A DNA stretch of 64,000 bases. Origin: Prevotella sp. (GTDB lineage: Bacteria; Bacteroidota; Bacteroidia; Bacteroidales; Bacteroidaceae). This document shows positions 52,569 to 61,900 of this stretch, piece after piece. Position 1 is the first letter of the stretch, and each line of letters begins with the position of its first letter. The stretch lies in contig SUYH01000009.1 in the NCBI GenBank assembly GCA_015060535.1, positions 1 through 64,000 of the forward strand. Direction: 5' to 3'. A program made the translations under genes and the position numbers. The notes under the pieces were generated by a model. That model was not told the origin of the DNA, made no database searches, and worked only from the letters and a program-made list of their open reading frames with translations.

Positions 52569-55418
52569 ATGAGACTACGACATTTTTTATTCTTTATTTT
52601 ATATTTTTTATTTAGCTCCGCAGGAGCGCAAGACGTTCTCTCGCTGGCGGGCTCATGGGATTTCGCCATTGGTGAAAAACCCGTATACAACGACTACGTG
52701 ATGCTGCCAGGATCAATGCTGACCAACGATAAAGGCAACAAGGTCAGTGTCAATACCCAGTGGACTGGTTCACTCTATGACTCGTCGTTCTACTTCAATC
52801 CCTATATGGAGAAATATCGTCATGAGGGTGAGATGAAGTTCCCCTTTTTCCTGACTCCTAAATATCATTATACGGGAAAAGCATGGTATCGCAGATCAGT
52901 TTATGTGCCTCGCGACTGGCGTTATGCACGTTCATTCCTCTTCTTGGAGCGACCCCATATCGAGACTACCGTTTATGTCAACGGCCATCAGGTGGGGCAT
53001 CAGATGTCGCTATCAGCACCGCATGAGTACGAGGTGACGAAATGGTTGAAGCCCGGTGAGAAAAATGAAATAGCCATTTGCGTGTATAATGGTATCGAGA
53101 ACGTCTGCGTCGGACAGGATTCTCACTCTGTCACCGACCAGACTCAAGGAAACTGGAACGGAATAGCGGGGCGTATTGAACTGCAGGGAAAGCCAGAGGA
53201 CGTGTGTATCCGCAGCGTACGGGTTTATCCTGATATCGACAATAAGATAGCCCATGTGCTGGTGAAGGTCGATAGGTCATCCTATGTGTCTGGGTTCATT
53301 ACCTCAGCAGAAGCTCTTCTCGTAGAAGGAGACAGCGTGCTAAAAGTGAAGTGTGTACCCACCTTAGTCGATGCTGACGAATATGTGATCCGACTAGATA
53401 TGTCGAAGGCTTTACGTCTGTGGGATGAGTTCTCGCATAAGGTTTATCGGTTGGTTGTTTATGCCCATAACGACAGCTATCAGACGCAGTTTGGCATGCG
53501 GCAGATGACGGTTGAGGGAGCTCAGTTGCTGATGAACGGGAAACCGGTGTTCCTGCGTGGAACGTTAGACAACTGTTGTTTTCCAGAAACGGGCTATCCT
53601 CCCACAGATGAAGCCTCCTGGGAACGAGTGTTCCGCAAATGCAAAGAGTATGGCATCAACCATGTCCGATTCCACTCCTATTGTCCACCGGAAGCTGCTT
53701 TCAATGTGGCTGACCGATTGGGACTCTATCTCCAGCCTGAAGGTCCTACGTGGCCTAATCACGGTGTAAAGCTGCGTCGTGGAATGGCTATCGACCAATA
53801 CCTGTTGGACGAGAGCCGGCGTATCATTGATGCTTATGGCAACCATCCTTCATTCACGATGATGGCAGCAGGTAACGAACCTGCAGGTGACTGGGTGAGC
53901 TATTGTCGTGACTGGGTGAAGCTGATGAAGAAGTACGACCCTTCTCGCATCTATTGCGGTGCTTCTGTAGGTGGCGGATGGGCATGGGATGATGGCTCAG
54001 AATATCATGTGAAGGCTGGAGCACGAGGTCTCGATTGGGACAAGCGCGCTCCGCATAGTGATGATGACTATTACCAGCAGTTGCTCTTCCCCCGCAATTA
54101 TAAGGATACTGTTCCGAATAACTCGCCCATTGTGGCACATGAGCAAGGTCAGTGGTGTGCCTTCCCGGATTTTAAGGAAATACCCCAATATAAAGGTGTC
54201 TATCAAGCTCGGAACTTTGAAATTTTCCAAGACCTGTTGCGTGATAACGGTATGGCTTCGCAGGCAGAGCATTTCCTGATGGCCAGCGGTCGTTTACAGG
54301 TGTTAGCCTATAAATACGAGATAGAACGTAACTTGCGTACGAAGGACTATGCGGGTTTCCAGCTCTTGGGACTCAGCGACTATAGTGGGCAGGGAACGGC
54401 ACTTGTCGGACCGCTGAATGTCTTTTGGCGTGAGAAAGGCTATTGTACGGCCGGCGACTGGCGACAGTTCTGCAACCCAATAGTCCCCTTGGCCCGTTTC
54501 CCCAAGTTCGTCTATACCAACAATGAGACGCTTCGGGTTCCTGTCGAGGTCTATAATGCTTTCGCCACCCTTCTGACGGATGCCCATGCCGTCTATATCA
54601 TCAGAGATGGCGAAAAAGTGCTCTATCAGGGTGAATTGTTCGCTGGCACGTTGCCTGTAGGCAAGAATATAGCCATTGGTACTGTTGAGCAGTCCTTGGC
54701 TGGTATCACTGAACCACGAAAACTGACACTGTCGGTCCAGTTGTCTGAGAATGTCAGCAATCAGTGGGACTTCTGGGTTTATCCTGAAACGTTAGAAGAC
54801 ATAGATGTCAAGAATGTGTATATCAGCGATACGATGGATGCCAAAGCCCAGAACATATTGGCCAAAGGAGGCATGGTGCTGTTGACGGCCGCTGGTAAGG
54901 TGAGGTATGGTAACGATGTGAAACACACCTTCCTACCAGTATTCTGGAATACCTCGTGGTTTAAGATGCGTCCTCCACATACTACGGGAGCCTATATTCA
55001 AAAAGACCATCCCCTGTTCCGTGACTTTCCCACAGACGACTGGCAGAACCTGAACTGGTGGGAGCTGACCAACAGGACTCAGGTGATGAATCTTGCGGAG
55101 TTCCCCATGGACTATCAGCCTATCGTACAGCCTATTGACACATGGCATGTGTCGCGTAAGCTCGGTATGCTGCTTGAGGCTCGAGTGCTGAAGGGCCGCC
55201 TGCTGATGACGACGATGGATATCACGCATCGTCTGGAGAGTCGACCCGTCGCCCGTCAGTTGCGCCATAGCATCCTGCGCTACATGCAAAGTCCGGAATT
55301 TAATCCTAAGACTACGGTGACGGCAGACGTTATCCGTCATCTTTTTGAGCAGGAAGCTCCTGCTATTAACATGTACACCAAGGATTCTCCCGATGAATTG
55401 AAACCCAAACTAAAATAA
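52569..55418 (+). CDS. Glycoside hydrolase family 2 protein, large
   Basis: The 949-residue secreted protein has a GH2 layout: sugar-binding domain (GKAWYRRSVYVPRDW), Ig-like domain, TIM barrel with HVRFHSYCPPEAAF, and C-terminal domains. The acid/base Glu lies in MAAGNEPAGD and the nucleophile Glu in VAHEQGQW. The HEQG-type nucleophile is usual in a GH2 branch active on pectic glycans, which includes uronidases; the exact substrate is not readable. The signal peptide (FLFFILYFLFSSAGAQ) comes from palindrome-heptamer repeat copy D. It begins 2 nt after the GH35 stop, and GH28 follows after 9 nt. Confidence 0.83.
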   Translation: MRLRHFLFFILYFLFSSAGAQDVLSLAGSWDFAIGEKPVYNDYVMLPGSMLTNDKGNKVSVNTQWTGSLYDSSFYFNPYMEKYRHEGEMKFPFFLTPKYHYTGKAWYRRSVYVPRDWRYARSFLFLERPHIETTVYVNGHQVGHQMSLSAPHEYEVTKWLKPGEKNEIAICVYNGIENVCVGQDSHSVTDQTQGNWNGIAGRIELQGKPEDVCIRSVRVYPDIDNKIAHVLVKVDRSSYVSGFITSAEALLVEGDSVLKVKCVPTLVDADEYVIRLDMSKALRLWDEFSHKVYRLVVYAHNDSYQTQFGMRQMTVEGAQLLMNGKPVFLRGTLDNCCFPETGYPPTDEASWERVFRKCKEYGINHVRFHSYCPPEAAFNVADRLGLYLQPEGPTWPNHGVKLRRGMAIDQYLLDESRRIIDAYGNHPSFTMMAAGNEPAGDWVSYCRDWVKLMKKYDPSRIYCGASVGGGWAWDDGSEYHVKAGARGLDWDKRAPHSDDDYYQQLLFPRNYKDTVPNNSPIVAHEQGQWCAFPDFKEIPQYKGVYQARNFEIFQDLLRDNGMASQAEHFLMASGRLQVLAYKYEIERNLRTKDYAGFQLLGLSDYSGQGTALVGPLNVFWREKGYCTAGDWRQFCNPIVPLARFPKFVYTNNETLRVPVEVYNAFATLLTDAHAVYIIRDGEKVLYQGELFAGTLPVGKNIAIGTVEQSLAGITEPRKLTLSVQLSENVSNQWDFWVYPETLEDIDVKNVYISDTMDAKAQNILAKGGMVLLTAAGKVRYGNDVKHTFLPVFWNTSWFKMRPPHTTGAYIQKDHPLFRDFPTDDWQNLNWWELTNRTQVMNLAEFPMDYQPIVQPIDTWHVSRKLGMLLEARVLKGRLLMTTMDITHRLESRPVARQLRHSILRYMQSPEFNPKTTVTADVIRHLFEQEAPAINMYTKDSPDELKPKLK
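52583..52632 (+). repeat. Palindrome plus A/T heptamer repeat, copy D
   Basis: T-rich heptamers lead to the stem GCTCC (52615-52619)/GGAGC (52623-52627), loop GCA, then CGCAAG (52627-52632). It codes for the signal peptide of the second GH2 enzyme. Confidence 0.92.
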
Positions 55419-55427
55419 GATAAGACA

Positions 55428-56747
55428 ATGAAGAAGATTCTATTCTTGTTGCTGGCTGTGATGACATTGACAGCTACAGCAAAGCCTAAGGCCAAGAAGG
55501 TCGTGGAGACATGGCCTGACGGTACCGTGATGGATGCGTGGTTCAAGGATACCACAAAAGTAGATGTCGAGAAACTCGGCAAGCAGTATGTGCTGACCGA
55601 CTATGGGGTGATAGCTGGCAGTCCGCAGGTGCAGACTCAGCAGATTCAGGCTGTCATAGACCGTTGTGCCCAAGAGGGTGGTGGCGTGGTTGTCGTACCA
55701 CAGGGTACCTTTATGACGGGAGCGCTGTTCTTCAAGCAGGGCACTCATCTGCATCTCCGTGAGAGTGCCACGCTGAAAGGTTCCGACCGCATCATCGACT
55801 ATCCCATTCTCACGACCCGCATCGAGGGTGAGACCTGCAAGTACTTCTCAGCCCTCATCAATGCCGATGGTCTTGATGGCTTTACCATCAGTGGCCGGGG
55901 AACTATCGATGGCAATGGTCTGCAGTATTGGCAGGAGTTCTGGATTCGTCGTCAGTGGAACCGCCAGTGCACCAACAAGGATGCCCAGCGTCCGCGTCTG
56001 ACCTACGTGTCTAATTCCAGGAATGTGACTATCCAGGATGTCCATCTGATCAACTCGCCCTTCTGGACTAATCATGTCTATAAGAGTGACCATGTGCGCT
56101 ATCTGGGTTGTTACATCTATGCACCCACGGAAAATATCTTCACTCCTGATCCCAAACGTGGGGCACCATCGTCTGATGCCATTGACATCGATGTGTGTAC
56201 GGATGTGTTGATTGATGGGTGCTTCATGCACGTCAACGACGATGCCGTCGTATTGAAAGGTGGCAAGGGGACATGGGCTGACAAAGACTCGACCAACGGT
56301 CCTTGTGAACGTATCATCATCCAGAACTGCCGCTATGGTCGCGTACATGGCTGTCTGACGTTAGGCTCCGAGTCGCTGCACGACCGTAATATCATCCTGC
56401 GCAACTGTCATACCGACAATGCCAACCGAGTGCTGTGGCTGAAGATGCGACCAGACACCCCTCAGCATTACGAGTATGTCACCGTAGAAGGCATCACGGG
56501 TCAGTGCGAGCGTTTCCTCTTTATCCAGCCCTGGACACAGTTCTTTAAGCCTGGCGACCGAGAAATGCCAGTGTCGCGTTGCAACAACATCACGCTGCGC
56601 AACAATCAGGTTGAAACGAAGAATATGATTGATGTGAAGACCTCCGACAAATATGAGCTGATCGACTTCACGCTCGATGGCAAACCGATTGATTTCTCTG
56701 ACTCGCCACAGGCGACTCCAGAGAACGCTCCTAAGGTTTACCTGTAA
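55428..56747 (+). CDS. Polygalacturonase-like enzyme, GH28
   Basis: A secreted right-handed beta-helix protein of 439 residues with a signal peptide (residues 1-18). GH28 motifs are visible: SDAIDIDVCTDVLIDGC, the catalytic Asp pair in NDDAVVLKGGKG, and GSES in place of the usual GHG-type motif. It could act as an exo-polygalacturonase or a rhamnogalacturonan hydrolase; the GSES variant fits exo- or RG-type members better than classic endo-enzymes. It is the last gene of the plus-strand operon, closed by the bidirectional terminator at 56,756. Confidence 0.87.
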   Translation: MKKILFLLLAVMTLTATAKPKAKKVVETWPDGTVMDAWFKDTTKVDVEKLGKQYVLTDYGVIAGSPQVQTQQIQAVIDRCAQEGGGVVVVPQGTFMTGALFFKQGTHLHLRESATLKGSDRIIDYPILTTRIEGETCKYFSALINADGLDGFTISGRGTIDGNGLQYWQEFWIRRQWNRQCTNKDAQRPRLTYVSNSRNVTIQDVHLINSPFWTNHVYKSDHVRYLGCYIYAPTENIFTPDPKRGAPSSDAIDIDVCTDVLIDGCFMHVNDDAVVLKGGKGTWADKDSTNGPCERIIIQNCRYGRVHGCLTLGSESLHDRNIILRNCHTDNANRVLWLKMRPDTPQHYEYVTVEGITGQCERFLFIQPWTQFFKPGDREMPVSRCNNITLRNNQVETKNMIDVKTSDKYELIDFTLDGKPIDFSDSPQATPENAPKVYL

Positions 56748-56755
56748 TAAACGAA

Positions 56756-56784
56756 GAAGGCCTACTTGATGTAGGTCTTCTTTC
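56756..56784. terminator. Bidirectional terminator between GH28 and PL11
   Basis: GAAGGCCTAC (56756-56765) pairs with GTAGGTCTTC (56771-56780) with one G-T pair, loop TTGAT, then TTTCC. On the minus strand the stem overlaps the end of the PL11 coding region. Confidence 0.85.
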
Positions 56785-58882
56785 CGTTTGTAATATAGAT
56801 TCCCTTCGTGGGATTCTCCACCGGGATGCCCATCAGGTTATAAATCTTGTCATCCTTTCCTGCTGTCGTCTTAAGCTCATAGATTCCTGTTGGGTCGTTA
56901 CCTTGGAATGACTCAATGTAGTCAGGAAGGTAATAGCCCAGATGGGGCGGCTGGTTATATGCCACGTTCTGCCAGCAGATGCCCATACGGTATACATGGT
57001 CGTGCATCAGCGTAGGAACGCGGTAGTTGGTCGTGGTGATAGTTGAGTAAATGTTTAGTGCATCATCTGTTGCATTGCGCAATATCAGTTCTTCACGCCA
57101 GTCTCCGAAGATATCAGCTGACAGACACGGTGTTGCCTTCGTGCTGTTGTTTGACTGTCCGGTAGGATAAGAACGACTACCGATGCCAAGTCTTGTGGCA
57201 CTTGCATCCGTATTGTATTTGTAAATGTTGATACCGTCAAGCAGTTCATCCTGTGCGTCTCCATCCCAATAGATACGGAAGTTCATAGAAGGCTTGGAGT
57301 TACCAGCCTCTTTGCCGGTAATGACATTGAATGGATTCTGATTTCTGCTGTTGCTGTCAAAGCCACCATAGGATGACCAAAACTCATAGCCGCGTGCAGA
57401 TTCCACGATGTCTGCTGCAACACCGCGACCATTATCCTTTCCGGACTGACCACTCTTCATGAGAATTTCGCCTGTTGCAGCATCGTGGATATCCCATGAG
57501 TAAGTGCCTTTCTCTTCGTGTACGTCAAAAAGCTCCAAACCAGGACGGTCGGGATTCAAGTCGCCAAGATGGATGGCGTCACCATGACCGAATCCTGTCG
57601 CATAGAGTAGTTTTCCATCGTCATCCACTGCAGCGGAACCCCAAATAATCTCGTCTTTCCCATCACCGTCAACGTCAGCAACAGACAGGTTGTGGTTGCC
57701 GTTAGCAAACATCGTATTGCTGCCACCGCCACTGGTGGCCTTCGGTGCTGTCACCTTTGCAGACTCCTGCATGTTGGCATCGACCACTGACCATTGGGTG
57801 TTAGAGTCAGAACGGTGTAGCCAACGATGTTTCAGTTGCAGACCATCGAAGTCAACGGCCCAAATGTATGCATAGCTGTAATATCCACGGCAGAAGACAC
57901 CACTGGGATTAGCGTCGGGCCCACCCAAATAGGCAACAGCAGCCAGATAGCGGTCTCCGCGGTTATAGCCGTGAGTGTCAGTCTTGCCTACTGCCCAGTT
58001 GAAGGTGCCTGCCGCTTCACTTAGCTCTGCTTTTGTGTTACGGTTAGGGTAGTAGGTGATGGTGTTGACAGCCTTACCTGTCAAGCCATCGAATACTGTC
58101 AGATACTCATGACCACCATCCATACGTCCTGATGATGTAATCCATGATTTGGTATTGTCGGCAGCCTTGATAGCGGCATTTGTCGTTGCTTGGTTTACAT
58201 AGGTTCCTTCGCTGTCCTTCGAGCCAGGTGCCGTCTTGCACATCATCTCAGCCTTGCCGTTGCCGTCGAAGTCGTAGACCATAAACTGGGTGTAGTGGGC
58301 ACCAGCACGGATGTTCTGTCCTAAGTCTATGCGCCAAAGCTTAGTACCATCGAGTTTATAGCAGTCTATCAGCACGTTGCCGGTTATACCATCCTGACTG
58401 TTATCTTTAGAGTTAGAGGGATCCCATTTGACGAATATTTCGTATTGACCGTCCCCGTCCACATCACCTACAGAGCAGTCGTTAGGCGAGTAGGTATAGT
58501 CACTGCCAGCAGCAGGCTTGTCAAGTTTCAGTTCGAGGAATGCCTTCTCCCAAGGTGTCACGGCGTTTGTTGTTTCTGTCAACTGACCATTCTGATAAAC
58601 CTTTACTTGATAGGTGTCGGTAGCTGAACCAGATGTAGACATGAAGGTTGCACCATAGATGTCTTTTTTCAGTGTAGCCCCATTCTTCAAAACCTCGAAG
58701 GTTGTACCCTTGTCGTCTGTGCCGAACATGCGCCAACTGATGTAGTGTTTGTTGGACATTGGAACTACAATTAGTCCACGGTCCAGTTTCTCCATCTGGC
58801 TAGCAGGGGTATCGCTGGGCTTCTGTGCAAAACCCGTCATCATTGCCAGGAGGCAACAGGATGTAGTGAGTTGTTTCTTCAT
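56762..58882 (-). CDS. Rhamnogalacturonan lyase, PL11, with C-terminal sorting-like tail
   Basis: The 706-residue secreted lyase starts with a signal peptide (ends TGFAQ) and SQMEKLDRGLIVVP, then the PL11 propeller with SPNDCSVGDVDGDGQYEIF and VYDFDGNGKAEMMCK calcium motifs. The last 30 residues (KIYNLMGIPVENPTKGIYI, NGKK) resemble C-terminal secretion or sorting tails of Bacteroidota proteins exported by the type IX system. ATG 58882 is preferred; GTG at 58933 adds an implausible leader. It is the third gene of a minus-strand unit behind the repeat-bearing PL11, with an 85-nt hairpin-containing spacer. Confidence 0.92.
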   Translation of the reverse strand: MKKQLTTSCCLLAMMTGFAQKPSDTPASQMEKLDRGLIVVPMSNKHYISWRMFGTDDKGTTFEVLKNGATLKKDIYGATFMSTSGSATDTYQVKVYQNGQLTETTNAVTPWEKAFLELKLDKPAAGSDYTYSPNDCSVGDVDGDGQYEIFVKWDPSNSKDNSQDGITGNVLIDCYKLDGTKLWRIDLGQNIRAGAHYTQFMVYDFDGNGKAEMMCKTAPGSKDSEGTYVNQATTNAAIKAADNTKSWITSSGRMDGGHEYLTVFDGLTGKAVNTITYYPNRNTKAELSEAAGTFNWAVGKTDTHGYNRGDRYLAAVAYLGGPDANPSGVFCRGYYSYAYIWAVDFDGLQLKHRWLHRSDSNTQWSVVDANMQESAKVTAPKATSGGGSNTMFANGNHNLSVADVDGDGKDEIIWGSAAVDDDGKLLYATGFGHGDAIHLGDLNPDRPGLELFDVHEEKGTYSWDIHDAATGEILMKSGQSGKDNGRGVAADIVESARGYEFWSSYGGFDSNSRNQNPFNVITGKEAGNSKPSMNFRIYWDGDAQDELLDGINIYKYNTDASATRLGIGSRSYPTGQSNNSTKATPCLSADIFGDWREELILRNATDDALNIYSTITTTNYRVPTLMHDHVYRMGICWQNVAYNQPPHLGYYLPDYIESFQGNDPTGIYELKTTAGKDDKIYNLMGIPVENPTKGIYITNGKKTYIK

Positions 58883-58915
58883 ATCCTTAATATTATTTAA
58901 TGATGACTTTGAGTT

Positions 58916-58963
58916 TCGCTCGAAATCGTTCACGTTCGGTAGAAATCGAGCGAGCTCGTTTCT
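58916..58963. other. Palindromic spacer between two PL11 genes
   Basis: TCGCTCGA (58916-58923) and TCGAGCGA (58946-58953) are inverted copies. AGAAA-T-CGAGC (58941-58951) also pairs with GCTCG-TTTCT (58954-58963) with a single T bulge. The two pairings are mutually exclusive. They may terminate, attenuate or process the message between the PL11 genes. Confidence 0.6.
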
Positions 58964-58967
58964 ACTC

Positions 58968-61900
58968 TCACTTAATCACGATTTTCTTTCCGTTGTGAAT
59001 GTAGATACCCTTCTTCGTCGGGTTCTCAACAGGCACACCGCTCAGCGTGTAGTACTTGCCGTCGTTCTTGGTGTCAGCATTCATGGCTTTAATGCCTGTA
59101 GGCTGATCGGTGACGCGCAGAATACCCTCTGCCTTCAGCAAGTCGCTGGTGTCCCAGTAGAGTCCGCTTGGCAGAGTGGGGAGATTGAGGGTTACTGACG
59201 ATGATGCATTCAGTCTACCAACAGTCCAAAGAGTAACAGTTTCACCAAGTTTAGGCTGGGTACCAGCCCAGGTCACATTGATGGTACCGGTAACGCTGAG
59301 TGTGCCTGCCACGCTAATCTTGGTGTTGGTATTGTTACCACGGCCTCTCGTAACTTTCAGACTGAGGTTGGTGGCGGTATAGGTGCCGCTACCTGTCAGC
59401 GTGGCGTCGCCCAGGACAGTACCGATGACCACGTTCTTGCCACTATTGTCGAAGGTGCCGGTGACCGTTGCCTTGCCCATGCCTTTGCTGTTGTTCCACT
59501 GAATGACGGGGTCATATGATCCGGTCTTCGTGTTCTTGAAGTTCAGCGTGCCTTCAAACTGGCTCCAGTCACCCTGCATGTTTGAGCGTACACTGGTGAC
59601 GTTAACGGTCAGCGTACCTTTGCCGAACAGTTTGCCTGTGTAGTCGCATCGTGCATCGAGTGTCCACGTGGCTGTTTTACCCTCAGGCACAACGATGTTG
59701 ACCTTGTTCCTGGAGTAGGAATAGATATTGTCGGGGTCTTTCAGTGTTCCACCATTCAGCACGACGGTATCAGGATATTGGTGAACATCGCTGATTTCTC
59801 CTACCTGTACGTTGCCTTGCTCGATGGTGAGAGTGCCATATTTGGCTGTACCATTGAGTATCAAGGTGCCTGTACCCGTCTTCGTCAATTGTTTCTTGGA
59901 ACCGTCGATGCTGCCGTTGTGAGTCAATCGTGCAGCACCTGTGGTCTCAATAGTACCATTGCTGTCGATGTTGATATTTTGTGAGCTGACAGTAGTCCCG
60001 TTGATACCTAATGTACCACCGCTGAACACGATGGGGTTGTCTACTCCTCCCAAGGCGCCATATTCAACACCATCGCTGTTGGAAAGCGTAGAAACATTCA
60101 ACTTTCCAGCTTGGAGATATATGCCACCGGTGAGTTTGTTTACATTGTTGATAGTAACACTGGCTTCACCTTTCTTGGTGAGCATAGCATTACCTACGAT
60201 GTTTCCTGTTCCTTCAACAGTGTAGTCTTTGCTGCTGTTGTCGAAGGTAATGCTGCCAGGGGTCAGCTCGTCTGTGACGATAATGGTCGTATTGGAAGCA
60301 TTGTCGTTGAATGTGACATTGTCACCAGTGACGAAGATTTCCTTTTCGCCAGAAGAAGACTTGAAGTTCTCCGTCACAGCAAAATCCCATATACCATCGG
60401 TGCCACCGTCCCATGTGGTGTTCTCTGGACTACGCAAACTACTGACAACTAGATAGATATTGGTTATTACATCGGATTTGACCTCACTTTCCAGCTTGCA
60501 CTTCATTCCTTCCAATCCCTCAATGACAAAGTCGGAAATGTTGCCCTCAATCTTGGAACTCTGCATAATAAGGTATTTGCCTGGAGCCAAATTGCTCTCT
60601 CCCTCAGCGAAGTGGGGGATGATGCGCAGTACGGGAGTGCTATAGGCAGGACCGTACTGCCAGTCCTTCTTTTCGATAATCAGCGTTTCGGTACCAATCA
60701 TGTCTGGAGACTGATAGACCAATCCACTGTGATCGCTGCTGACATCGAGTTCGACGATGGCACCAAAGCCAAGTGTCAATTTCTCCATGGCGAATCCAGA
60801 ACTGTTGGTGTTGCTACCGCCAGGGCTAAGCACGGAACCATACGAAGCCACAACGCTCTTGAAGCGGGTATTAGACTCCGGATAGGACTCCAGACGTCCG
60901 AAGCGGTTGATCCACACTGCGCTATGAGGCATGCCTCCCTGACTGGCCACCAGTGTACCGGCCCAAATTTCTGTGTCGCCCCAATACTCGTGTGCTATGT
61001 TCTCAGGCAACTTAAGAATACCATCACCTTGTTTTACAAGACGCATATTGCCGTTGAAACCGCCACCTGTCAGGGTGTGGGTAAAGTATCGGGTTGTGAT
61101 ATTGTTGTTGTCATCGTGACCCTCTACCCATGATGGAGCATTGTCGAAGAAGATATAAGGATCGACCGATGACTGGGGAATGTTCACGGTGATATCGGCA
61201 GCCTCTGCCATCAACACCTGTTTGTCGCGTAGGCTATTGTCAATCATATCGCCACCCTTCACTTCCGTTCGTCCCGTCATAGTCAATGCGGGTGGAGCCT
61301 GGGTGATACCTTCCAGCTCGCCGAGGAAGTAGCTCACGTGAGGCGGCTGGTTATAGCCGCACATCTGCCATACCATCGCCTGACGGTACTGATGGTCGTG
61401 CCACAGAGTGGGAATGCGCCACTCAGTGGGAATCGTCGTGGTATAGATGCGAATCTTGTTGTCCTTAGTACGCATCATCACTTCCTCGCGCCAGTCGCCT
61501 AAGATGTCGCCCTGATAGCAGGGCGTACCCTTCGTGTCGTTATTGGTCATGGAGCCCGTCAGTACTTCCAATGCCCCAGACTGCCCGTACTTGTAGATGG
61601 CACCTGCAGAGTTCTTACCATTGCTATAGTCGAAAGACTCTTCCAACAGATCACCGTCCCAGTAAATGCGCATGTTTTGCGTCACGTTAGCGCTGGCTTT
61701 CGTCAAGCCAGTGATGTGGTCGTTGACCACGCAGCTGATGGGCTCGTCACGGCTGGACAAACCGATAGCACCGGGATAATCGTTGGTGAAGTTTCCACAC
61801 ATGGAACGTCCATCATCGTTGCCACTCGTACTGCGGTAGTATATCTTCGACGTCGTTGCATCGCGGAAGTTGTTATTGGGTGCATCCTCGTTACATGCAT

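Noticed and set aside
52382..52690. Reverse-strand frames with KYKIKNKK near repeat copies
   Set aside because: They are antisense reads of the A/T heptamers, not genes.
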